In this document: piece by piece, positions 25,767-33,447 of the stretch
Layout: each line of letters opens with the position of its first letter
Numbering within the stretch: position 1 is the stretch's first letter
Assembly: GCF_943373825.1 (NCBI RefSeq)
Contig: NZ_CALSBP010000002.1
Coordinates: forward strand, 124,001 to 188,000
Source of the DNA: Aquimarina spinulae
Lineage (GTDB): Bacteria > Bacteroidota > Bacteroidia > Flavobacteriales > Flavobacteriaceae
Direction of reading: 5' to 3'
DNA: 64,000 nucleotides
Notes under the pieces: model-generated
Told to the model about the DNA's origin: nothing
Databases searched by the model: none
The model's input: only the letters and a program-made list of their open reading frames with translations
Made by a program: the position numbers and the translations under genes

Positions 25767-26321
25767 ATGACATCGCTTGAAGACGTATTAAGTACCGTAG
25801 ATCATTCTCGTGAAAAAAGGAAGCTTTTTGCTAATATGATCCTTGAGAATCCAGAACTGCTTCCTGATTTGCTAAATATCTGTGCCCGGGTAGATGATGA
25901 AATCTCGTGCAAAGCTTCCTGGGGTCTCGAATTTTTATGCAAACACGATCTTACTGCTATTCTCCCTTATCTTGATACGGTTATTAGTATTGTACCTAAT
26001 GTATATCAACATCCTGCTGTACGACCTATGGCAAAAATATTCGAATATCTAAGTATTGCCTATTACCAAAAAAAGAACCCTAAAGTAAGAGCTGCCTTAA
26101 CTACCACACATCGCGAAAAAATAACAGAACTATGCTTCGACTGGATCATTACAGATCAAAAAGTAGCTCCAAAAGCATATTCTATGACATCTTTATATCT
26201 GCTGGGCACAGAATTCGATTGGGTACACCCCGAACTTAAAATTACACTAGAGAATAATTACAATACCGGCAGTGCAGCTTATAAAGCACGTTCTCGAATG
26301 GTATTGAAAAAAATTGGGTAG
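25767..26321 (+). CDS. HEAT-repeat-like protein upstream of purB
   Basis: A 184-residue, mainly helical protein from the ATG at 25767. An upstream TTG at 25719 overlaps the promoter. Sequences such as KRKLFANMILENPELLPDLL and helix pairs with conserved spacing resemble HEAT/armadillo-type repeats. Flavobacterial homologs of this kind lie directly before purB and are sometimes labelled adenylosuccinate lyase by transfer, but the lyase signature is absent here. It lies 233 bp before purB with short tandem repeats between. Function unknown. Confidence 0.72.
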   Translation: MTSLEDVLSTVDHSREKRKLFANMILENPELLPDLLNICARVDDEISCKASWGLEFLCKHDLTAILPYLDTVISIVPNVYQHPAVRPMAKIFEYLSIAYYQKKNPKVRAALTTTHREKITELCFDWIITDQKVAPKAYSMTSLYLLGTEFDWVHPELKITLENNYNTGSAAYKARSRMVLKKIG

Positions 26322-26323
26322 TG

Positions 26324-26370
26324 GTTGATAGTTGATAGTTGATAGTTGATAGTTGATAGTTGATAGTTGA
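26324..26370. repeat. Heptanucleotide tandem repeat (GTTGATA)n
   Basis: Nearly seven perfect copies of GTTGATA begin directly after the stop of the HEAT-like gene. This is intergenic and may vary in copy number by slippage. Confidence 0.9.
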
Positions 26371-26398
26371 AAAATATTTAAAGATTTGAAAAAAACCA

Positions 26399-26475
26399 AT
26401 ACCTAATACTCAATACTCAATACTCAATACCCAATACCCAATACCTAATACCTAATACCTAATACCTAATATCTG
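26399..26475. repeat. Heptanucleotide tandem repeat (AATACTC/AATACCT)n
   Basis: About ten copies of a 7-bp unit shift from AATACTC through AATACCC to AATACCT. Located 51-130 bp upstream of the purB -7 element. Same unit length as the neighbouring GTTGATA array. Confidence 0.88.
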
Positions 26476-26525
26476 AAACTTTTAAAATTCGTTGCCTGTA
26501 CTTCGCAATTCGCAATTAATTAAAT

Positions 26526-26533
26526 TATCTTTG
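26526..26533 (+). promoter_or_regulatory. purB -7 promoter element
   Basis: TATCTTTG fits TAnnTTTG exactly and lies 21 bp upstream of the purB ATG. No clear -33 element is seen. It rules out an upstream in-frame ATG at 26492. Confidence 0.6.
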
Positions 26534-26554
26534 CAGCTTCAAAAAAAGAAAATT

Positions 26555-27898
26555 ATGTCATTATTCCCTTTGCAAGCAATCTCACCTATAGATGGGCGTT
26601 ACGCATCAAAGACCAAATCTCTTAGTGCATTTTTTAGTGAAGAAGCCTTAATCAAATATCGTGTACTCGTAGAAATTGAATATTTTATCGCTTTATGCGA
26701 GCTACCACTACCACAATTACAAGGTATTGATACTTCGTTATTTGATAAGCTAAGAGAAATCTATACTAATTTTTCTAGCGAGGATGCCTCGGCAATAAAA
26801 GACATAGAAAAAGTAACGAATCATGATGTAAAAGCTGTAGAGTATTTTATCAAAGAGAAATTTGATGCTCTTGGGTTACAAGAATATAAAGAGTTTATTC
26901 ATTTTGGATTAACCTCTCAGGATATTAATAATACTGCGGTACCGTTAAGTATTAAAGAAGCTATTAGTAGTGTTTATATCCCAGAGTACAATGCATTACT
27001 AACAAAGCTAAAATCTTTGGTAGAAGAATGGTCTGCCGTACCTATGCTTGCACGTACTCATGGACAACCTGCCTCTCCTACCCGATTAGGAAAAGAGTTT
27101 CAGGTATATGTTACCAGAATCGAAGCACAGTTTGATTTACTAAAGGATATACCAAGTGCTGCAAAATTTGGTGGTGCTACAGGAAATTACAACGCACATA
27201 AAGTAGCTTACCCCAATATCGACTGGAAAGCTTTTGGGACTCATTTTGTACAAGAAAAACTGGGGCTTCATCATTCTTTTCCCACTACTCAGATTGAGCA
27301 CTATGATCATATGGCTGCACTGTTTGATGGTTTAAAACGTATTAATACGATTATACTGGACCTGGATCGTGATGTATGGACTTATGTATCTATGGATTAT
27401 TTTAAGCAAAAAATAAAAAAAGGAGAAGTTGGTTCTTCGGCTATGCCGCATAAAGTAAATCCTATTGATTTTGAAAATAGTGAAGGTAACCTGGGCATTG
27501 CAAATGCCATATTCGAACACCTTGCTGCAAAACTACCTGTAAGTCGATTACAACGTGACCTTACCGATAGTACAGTACTTAGAAATGTTGGTGTACCCTT
27601 TGGGCATACGCTAATTGCTTTTCAGGCTACACTGAAAGGGCTAAATAAGCTTTTATTGAATGAAGGTAAATTCGCAGAAGATCTTGAGAATAACTGGGCT
27701 GTTGTTGCAGAAGCTATACAAACCATACTAAGGCGAGAAGGATATCCTAATCCTTATGAAGCTTTAAAAGGTCTTACTCGTACTAACGAAAAGATAAATC
27801 AAAATTCTATTGCTGATTTTATTGAAACCCTCGATGTTTCTGAATCTATAAAATCAGAGTTAAAACAAATTACTCCTTCTAACTATACAGGGATATAA
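26555..27898 (+). CDS. purB: Adenylosuccinate lyase
   Basis: The 447 residues start MSLFPLQAISPIDGRY, the usual start of the family. The signature loop GSSAMPHKVNPIDFEN and the catalytic His region of TSQDIN are present. The enzyme splits SAICAR and adenylosuccinate to release fumarate in purine synthesis and acts in the cytoplasm as a tetramer. Length is normal for the E. coli-like PurB branch. The start at 26555 is chosen because the promoter lies directly upstream and the N-terminus matches homologs. Confidence 0.96.
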   Translation: MSLFPLQAISPIDGRYASKTKSLSAFFSEEALIKYRVLVEIEYFIALCELPLPQLQGIDTSLFDKLREIYTNFSSEDASAIKDIEKVTNHDVKAVEYFIKEKFDALGLQEYKEFIHFGLTSQDINNTAVPLSIKEAISSVYIPEYNALLTKLKSLVEEWSAVPMLARTHGQPASPTRLGKEFQVYVTRIEAQFDLLKDIPSAAKFGGATGNYNAHKVAYPNIDWKAFGTHFVQEKLGLHHSFPTTQIEHYDHMAALFDGLKRINTIILDLDRDVWTYVSMDYFKQKIKKGEVGSSAMPHKVNPIDFENSEGNLGIANAIFEHLAAKLPVSRLQRDLTDSTVLRNVGVPFGHTLIAFQATLKGLNKLLLNEGKFAEDLENNWAVVAEAIQTILRREGYPNPYEALKGLTRTNEKINQNSIADFIETLDVSESIKSELKQITPSNYTGI

Positions 27899-27920
27899 AC
27901 AATAGATTTTAAACCATAAA

Positions 27921-27952
27921 AAAAGAGGCTGTTAAAAAACAGCCTCTTTTTT
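27921..27952 (+). terminator. purB terminator
   Basis: AAAGAGGCTGTT pairs with AACAGCCTCTTT around AAAA and a run of eight T follows, 25 bp after the purB stop. A-rich flanks mean it can also serve the convergent DUF4252 gene. Confidence 0.9.
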
Positions 27953-27970
27953 TTATATCATTACTACTGA

Positions 27971-28516
27971 TTAATCATCAATATCTATAGTTTGCGCTAT
28001 TTCTTTAAAGGCATTAAGGTTGATTTTACCTTTTTCTACAGATTTCATAAGCATAGCCATTTTTTCGGGTCTCATATTATCTCCCAATACACGTACTAAT
28101 GCTAATCCTTTTTCATTATTCTTGGCAAAAACGATAACCTCATCGATATCATCTTCTTCTCCTTGATATTTAAGTACTGCTTTGGTTCCGTCTGATCCAA
28201 ATCGCATTAAGGTTTCATACTTATCTGTATCTAATATCTTTTTTATCGCTGCACTCTCTTCTTCATATTTACCTTGATTACTCTCGGTAAGTTGCAAAGC
28301 CAAAAAGTTAACTTTTTTGATACTTTCTAAAGCTTCTCTCTCATCTTTATTAAGTTCTACCGTTTCTTTATCCAAAAGGCTAGTCGGTACATCGACTGCT
28401 ATAAAATCAGCATCACCATGATGATCTACAAAATACTTTTGTAGTGAGGGTTCGCTACTACAACTCATCATTAGTGATATACTTACAATGCCTAAAATTT
28501 TATACACATTTTTCAT
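27971..28516 (-). CDS. DUF4252 lipoprotein
   Basis: A 181-residue lipoprotein with leader MKNVYKILGIVSISLMMSC and a lipobox Cys at 19. The rest is a DUF4252 domain (for example IKKVNFLALQLTE and DEVIVFAKNNEKGLALVRVLGDNM). It is the last gene of the sigma-factor operon and paralogous to the next gene upstream (28646-29185). A long perfect hairpin lies between the two. DUF4252 genes commonly sit beside ECF sigma factors in Bacteroidetes; the molecular role is unknown, perhaps envelope homeostasis. Confidence 0.85.
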   Translation of the reverse strand: MKNVYKILGIVSISLMMSCSSEPSLQKYFVDHHGDADFIAVDVPTSLLDKETVELNKDEREALESIKKVNFLALQLTESNQGKYEEESAAIKKILDTDKYETLMRFGSDGTKAVLKYQGEEDDIDEVIVFAKNNEKGLALVRVLGDNMRPEKMAMLMKSVEKGKINLNAFKEIAQTIDIDD

Positions 28517-28584
28517 TTCTCTTATTTTTTTTCACCTGCCTAAGCTGGTGGGTTGGTTGATTATTTTTGATTGATGTTTTTAGA

Positions 28585-28622
28585 CCAGATTTCTTCTAAC
28601 CATGAGGTTAGAAGAAATCTGG
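28585..28622. promoter_or_regulatory. Long perfect intercistronic hairpin
   Basis: CCAGATTTCTTCTAACC (28585-28601) and its exact complement (28606-28622) form a 17-bp stem with a 4-nt loop between the two DUF4252 genes. The T-run lies on the plus-strand side, so it is a weak terminator for the minus-strand operon and might act as an attenuator or RNA-stability element. Confidence 0.65.
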
Positions 28623-28645
28623 ATCTTTTTTATCCTAATACTTGA

Positions 28646-29185
28646 TTAGTTTCCTTTCTTTTTCACGTGCTTTAATTCTTCTCCACCAGGTACATTAAGG
28701 TGATCTGCAATCTTAGAGACTTGTTTTAAATCAATATCTCCTGTTATCGTAAGTACTACAGTATTGGGTCCATCTCCATCTTCTTTTACGCCATCAAGAA
28801 ACATAAACAATTCACTTACATGATCATCGTCTTTTCCTGGTTTAGAATAAAATTTTACATTTTTCCCATCACTTTTTACTCTCATTAATTCATCAAGAGA
28901 AGAGCTTTTAAGGTAGTTACTTACATCTGCTCTCATCTTTTGTCCTACTGCTGCATTTTCTGTAGCAAAGACCTTGATGTTTTTGATGTTTTCTACAAGA
29001 TTCATATACTCTTGTACTTCGGTATCATTACTTTCTAATTTTATTTGGCTTAGTAGCTTAAACATTTTACTGGTTACTACTACAGAAGATACTCCTTTCA
29101 TATCTTCATATTTATCAAAATTACTTTGTGCGTTAGACACATATGGTAATATTGCAAAGGCTAAAATAATTGCTAACTTTTTCAT
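28646..29185 (-). CDS. DUF4252 secreted protein
   Basis: A 179-residue protein with a signal peptide (MKKLAIILAFAILPYVSNAQ, cleavage after about 20) and a DUF4252 domain (MKGVSSVVVTSKMFKLL, then NTVVLTITGDIDLKQVSKIADHLNV near the end). Unlike its downstream paralog it lacks a lipobox Cys and should be periplasmic. It is the third gene of the sigma factor operon, 70 bp after the membrane protein gene. Confidence 0.85.
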   Translation of the reverse strand: MKKLAIILAFAILPYVSNAQSNFDKYEDMKGVSSVVVTSKMFKLLSQIKLESNDTEVQEYMNLVENIKNIKVFATENAAVGQKMRADVSNYLKSSSLDELMRVKSDGKNVKFYSKPGKDDDHVSELFMFLDGVKEDGDGPNTVVLTITGDIDLKQVSKIADHLNVPGGEELKHVKKKGN

Positions 29186-29255
29186 AATATTTAAAATTTA
29201 ATCCCCTTACTACACCCTGTTTTACCAACAGTATTTTTCAGGTAGTCGTTTGTTT

Positions 29256-29696
29256 TTATTTTGTTAATTTTTCGGTAGTGCTTTCAAACTCGTTCAGGTA
29301 CACTAATTCCTGTTTGCCCTCATTCATTAATTGCGAAACCATATTGAGGATTTTTTTGGTTTCCTGTAAAGCTATTTCTGGATCTTCATAAGTTCCGAGA
29401 GTTTCGTCTGGGTTTGGTGGTGTATTTGTTAAAAATATCCCTGCGATCAAAGCTATTGATGCTGCAATACCCATCCAGGCGTATCTGGATTTTCTACTAC
29501 TGGTATTTAATTTTAGATCCTTGGTAGCCGTTATGGTACTCTCTTGAGAAAAATATTGAAATAGATTTTTGTATCTCTCTAAATGCGACGGCACAGTTTC
29601 TCTGGTAAAGTAAACCTTTAATTCTTTTTCTTCAGAAATGGTCGTTTCTCCTTCGAAATACTTCTCTAGTAATTTTTCTATGTTAGACAACTCCAT
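29256..29696 (-). CDS. Small single-pass membrane protein, putative anti-sigma factor
   Basis: The 146 residues comprise a soluble N-terminal part (MELSNIEKLLEKYFEGETTI), one membrane helix near 73-92 (YAWMGIAASIALIAGIFLT) and a short periplasmic tail. The gene overlaps the ECF sigma factor gene by 14 bp, the usual arrangement of sigma/anti-sigma pairs. There is no clear zinc-binding anti-sigma motif, so the assignment rests on topology and position. Confidence 0.7.
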   Translation of the reverse strand: MELSNIEKLLEKYFEGETTISEEKELKVYFTRETVPSHLERYKNLFQYFSQESTITATKDLKLNTSSRKSRYAWMGIAASIALIAGIFLTNTPPNPDETLGTYEDPEIALQETKKILNMVSQLMNEGKQELVYLNEFESTTEKLTK

Positions 29697-30192
29697 AATT
29701 GTGTTTTTTTAATAATTCTTCTCTAATTTTTTTTCTTCCTCTTGATAATGCAACTCTAACTGCCGTTTCATTAAGTCCTAGCATATCAGCTATTTCTGCA
29801 TTATTATATTGTTCTATATCTCTAAGCTGGATAATCATTCGTTGTTGTTCTGGCAGACCATCCATAATCTTACCTACCCAATCTAAACTATCTCTAGCTT
29901 CTACTTGTCGTTGTAATGAAGGTCTCTCGTCCTTATAATTACTATGTACAATTTTTAGGTTCCCTGTTTCTTTAGCCTTAAGCTTATCATAACAATAATT
30001 CTTAGTCATTGTCATCGCAAAAGCTTCTACATTTTTATACTCAGCCATTTTACTTTTATTCTTCCATAGCTTCAGTAATACTTCTTGTGTAGCATCTTCT
30101 GCTTCTTCATTACTTACAAGCAAACGTTTAGCTAACCTAAAAAGCTTATCTTTAAATCCGTTTGTAAGCGTTATAAATGCTCCTTCTTTCAT
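29683..30192 (-). CDS. ECF-type RNA polymerase sigma factor
   Basis: The 169 residues have sigma region 2 (LLVSNEEAEDATQEVLLKLW) and region 4 with a helix-turn-helix (LPEQQRMIIQLRDIEQYNNAEIA, split around residue 130; then VRVALSRGRKKIREEL). It is the first gene of a four-gene operon with the membrane protein and two DUF4252 proteins. The family redirects RNA polymerase after release from a membrane anti-sigma partner, here probably the overlapping downstream product. The stimulus is unknown. Confidence 0.92.
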   Translation of the reverse strand: MKEGAFITLTNGFKDKLFRLAKRLLVSNEEAEDATQEVLLKLWKNKSKMAEYKNVEAFAMTMTKNYCYDKLKAKETGNLKIVHSNYKDERPSLQRQVEARDSLDWVGKIMDGLPEQQRMIIQLRDIEQYNNAEIADMLGLNETAVRVALSRGRKKIREELLKKHNYGVV

Positions 30193-30420
30193 TTTGGTTG
30201 GTGGTTTTCATAAAACTTTGTCAGCTTTATATTAGGGAGACGACTATCTAAGTAATTTGTTACAATCTTTTTTAAAATTATAATAAAGTAGTTACATTTA
30301 TCACCTTATAATAAGAAGTATAGGTCATTATGAAATAAGTATAACTTTCATTTTTATTCTTCACGGAATGATTATTGATGGATTTCATTAAGACAAATAA
30401 AAACAATAAATATAAAATAG

Positions 30421-31842
30421 ATGAAGTACATAAAGTATTTTGCACTATTGTTTTTCGTTGGCAACCTGCTTACTGCATGTTTTGATGATAACGATGATGT
30501 ACCCCGTATTTCTGGAGCTACAGAAATAAATGATTTTATATGGAAAGGATTAAACCTTTATTACTTATATAAAGCAGATGTCCCGGATTTGGCAAATAAT
30601 CGTTTTCCATCGAATCAGGAATACACACAGTTTTTAGAAGGATTTTCTACTCCCGAAGCAATTTTCGCGGAATTAAAATCTAAGCAAACTGTATTAGTAA
30701 ACGGAGAACAGGTAGAAGTTGACCAGTTTAGTTGGATTGTAGATGACTATGTTGCTTTAGAGCAAGCTTTTGATGGGATTACAAAGAATAATGGTATGGA
30801 ATATGGCCTTGTACGTTATCCAAACGACCAATCTCTTGTGTTTGGATATGTACGTTATGTGTTACCAGGAACAGATGCTGAAGCCAAAGGAATAAAGAGA
30901 GGAGATATCTTTAATACGGTTAATGGCACCCAGATGAATGACCAAAACTTTAGACAATTACTATCCCCCGATAGTTATACTATAGGACTGGCTACTTTTG
31001 ATGGTACTAATGTTACTGCTACAGGAACTTCTGTTTCTCTTACCAAAGTTCAATATACCGAGAATCCTGTTTTTATATCAAAGACAATTGATGTAGGTGG
31101 TAGCCCTGTGGGATATCTTATGTATAATTCTTTTACTGGCGATTTTGATCCCCAGCTTAATGCAGCTTTTGCAAAATTTGTATCCGATAATGTAAGTGAT
31201 TTAATATTAGATCTAAGATATAACGGCGGTGGATCTGTTACCACTGCAATTGATTTATCGAGTATGATTACAGGGCAGTTTAATGGTCAGATTTTTTCGA
31301 CAGAAGAATGGAACTCTGATCGACAGGCACAATTTGGGAGTACCAACCTTTTTGATAATCAAATTAGAACAGGCGAAGCTATTAACAGTCTTAATTTGAG
31401 CAGAGTTTATGTTTTAACAACCAGAAGCTCTGCTTCGGCTAGTGAACTGGTAATTAACGGGCTTGATCCGCATATAAATGTGATTCAGGTAGGAACTACT
31501 ACAAGAGGAAAATTTCAAGCCTCAATAACATTGTATGATTCTAATAATTTTGGAAGAGACGGAGCTAATGCAGGACATACATATGCTATGCAACCTTTAG
31601 TTCTTAAATCTAGTAATTCTGTTGGTTTTACCGATTATCACGGCGGTTTTTCTCCAGAAATAGAAATCGAAGAAGATTATTCTAATCTTAATGTCTTAGG
31701 TGACGAAAACGAGCCTCTTTTTAAAGCTGCAATAGATAATATTTTAGGTACAAAAAGTGCTAAAAATTATAATTTGCTACAACTAGAAAGCGTAGGAAGT
31801 AGTAAAATGTTTTCTCCCACTTATCAACGAATGTATAAATAA
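30421..31842 (+). CDS. S41-family peptidase lipoprotein (paralog 1)
   Basis: The 473 residues have a lipoprotein leader (LLTAC, Cys 20), an N-terminal helical region (ATEINDFIWKGLNLYYLYKADV), a PDZ domain (about 140-200, PGTDAEAKGIKRGDIFNTVNG) and an S41 protease domain with ILDLRYNGGG and the active-site stretch TRSSASASELVING. Tail-specific proteases of this family cleave misfolded or signal proteins in the periplasm. A second, similar gene follows after 30 bp, so the pair arose by tandem duplication. Confidence 0.92.
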   Translation: MKYIKYFALLFFVGNLLTACFDDNDDVPRISGATEINDFIWKGLNLYYLYKADVPDLANNRFPSNQEYTQFLEGFSTPEAIFAELKSKQTVLVNGEQVEVDQFSWIVDDYVALEQAFDGITKNNGMEYGLVRYPNDQSLVFGYVRYVLPGTDAEAKGIKRGDIFNTVNGTQMNDQNFRQLLSPDSYTIGLATFDGTNVTATGTSVSLTKVQYTENPVFISKTIDVGGSPVGYLMYNSFTGDFDPQLNAAFAKFVSDNVSDLILDLRYNGGGSVTTAIDLSSMITGQFNGQIFSTEEWNSDRQAQFGSTNLFDNQIRTGEAINSLNLSRVYVLTTRSSASASELVINGLDPHINVIQVGTTTRGKFQASITLYDSNNFGRDGANAGHTYAMQPLVLKSSNSVGFTDYHGGFSPEIEIEEDYSNLNVLGDENEPLFKAAIDNILGTKSAKNYNLLQLESVGSSKMFSPTYQRMYK

Positions 31843-31872
31843 AAATACTTAACGAAAAATTTAAAAACAAAA

Positions 31873-33354
31873 ATGCGTACAGTACAATTTAAAATATTAT
31901 TTCTTTCCTTATTTATTGTTTTTTCTTGCTCTAATGATGATGATAACCCGCAAGATCAAGGAACACCCCCTGAAGTATTAACCAATTCTGATCAAAATAT
32001 CGATGAATTTATATGGAAAGGCATGAATACTGCTTATTTGTATAAAGCCAACGTAAGTGACCTGGCAAATGACAGGTTTAATACAAATCAAGATTTTTTT
32101 CAATTTTTAAGTAAATTCAACTCTCCAGAAACATTGTTTGATGGATTAAAATCTACCAATCCAGAAGATCGATTCAGTTTTATTGTTGATGACTATATTG
32201 CCTTAGAACAAGCTTTTAATGGTGTTTCTAAAAGCAATGGAATCGACTTTGGCTTAAGCTTGGTTTCTCAAGATTCTGATGATGTTATAGGTTTTATACG
32301 TTATATATTACCAGGAACGGATGCAGAGGCTAAAGGACTAAAACGTGGAGATCTTTTTAATGCAGTTAACGGTGTTAAATTAACTAGAAATACTGATTTT
32401 AATACCGTTTTTGGTCAAGATTCGTATAGCATCAGTTTAATTAATATTAATAATGGAAATATTGTCGAAACAGGTCAAAATGTTTCATTAACTAAGGTTC
32501 AATATACCGAAAACCCAATTTTTATTGCTAAAACTATAGAATATCAAGGTCAAAAGATTGGCTATTTAATGTATAATAGTTTTGTTGGTAGTTTTGATGC
32601 AAAACTAAATGAAGCTTTTGGGACATTTAAAGCCGATGGAATTAATGATTTAATTCTGGATTTAAGATACAATGGTGGTGGATCGGTAAGAACTGCAATA
32701 GATATGTCGAGTATGATCACAGGGCAATTTAACGGAGAAATCTTTTCAAAAGAAATATGGAATGATGAATTGCAAAATCAGTTTTCTTCTGGTGCTGAAG
32801 GAGAAGAAGCATTAATCAACAGATTTGGAAATACAATTCGTACAGGTGAACAAATTAATTCTTTAGGAGCTACCAAATTATATGTTCTTACTACCAACAG
32901 GACTGCTTCTGCCAGTGAGTTAGTTATTAACGGGTTAGAACCTTATATCGATGTAGTCCAAATTGGAGAATTAACTACAGGAAAATTTCAAGCTTCTGTT
33001 ACACTTTATGACTCTCAAGGTTTTGGAAGAGAAGGCGCCAATTCAACTCATACATACGCTATACAGCCTTTAGTATTAAAATCTGCTAATAAAAATGGAG
33101 TGACTGATTTTATAAATGGATTGACACCTGATCTTATGTTTAAAGAAAATATATCAAGTATGGGTGTTCTAGGAGAAATTGATGAACCTTTCTTAAAAAC
33201 AGCTTTGGATTTTATAGTTAGTGGTGCGACTTTAACTGCAACAAGTAAAAATGGATTTACAAATGATATAATTGATTGGGAGGCTAAAGCTTTATTGCCA
33301 AATTACCAAAGAATGTATAAAGACAATTTTACTTTTTCTCCCATAAATAGATAA
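31873..33354 (+). CDS. S41-family peptidase lipoprotein (paralog 2)
   Basis: The 493 residues have the same architecture as the gene upstream: lipoprotein leader (FIVFSC), IDEFIWKGMNTAYLYKANV, a PDZ domain (PGTDAEAKGLKRGD) and an S41 domain with LILDLRYNGGGSV and TNRTASASELVINGLEP, which carries the nucleophile Ser. It is 30 bp after paralog 1 and probably co-transcribed. The two differ mostly in the N-terminal spacer and in insertions. A shared strong terminator follows. Confidence 0.92.
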   Translation: MRTVQFKILFLSLFIVFSCSNDDDNPQDQGTPPEVLTNSDQNIDEFIWKGMNTAYLYKANVSDLANDRFNTNQDFFQFLSKFNSPETLFDGLKSTNPEDRFSFIVDDYIALEQAFNGVSKSNGIDFGLSLVSQDSDDVIGFIRYILPGTDAEAKGLKRGDLFNAVNGVKLTRNTDFNTVFGQDSYSISLININNGNIVETGQNVSLTKVQYTENPIFIAKTIEYQGQKIGYLMYNSFVGSFDAKLNEAFGTFKADGINDLILDLRYNGGGSVRTAIDMSSMITGQFNGEIFSKEIWNDELQNQFSSGAEGEEALINRFGNTIRTGEQINSLGATKLYVLTTNRTASASELVINGLEPYIDVVQIGELTTGKFQASVTLYDSQGFGREGANSTHTYAIQPLVLKSANKNGVTDFINGLTPDLMFKENISSMGVLGEIDEPFLKTALDFIVSGATLTATSKNGFTNDIIDWEAKALLPNYQRMYKDNFTFSPINR

Positions 33355-33393
33355 ATATGTACCATATAATGCTAAACCATCTCTAAAAAAATA

Positions 33394-33424
33394 AAAACTC
33401 CTAAACTATTCGTTTAGGAGTTTT
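33394..33424. terminator. Bidirectional terminator between S41 genes and btuB-like gene
   Basis: AAAACTCCTAAA pairs with TTTAGGAGTTTT around a 7-nt loop, with A-rich and T-rich flanks, between convergent genes. Confidence 0.85.
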
Positions 33425-33447
33425 TTGATTAGACCCGGGAGATAATT

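Noticed and set aside
26492..26554. N-terminal extension of PurB
   Set aside because: The -7 promoter element TATCTTTG lies inside it, and PurB proteins start at the MSLFPLQAISPIDGRY-like sequence.
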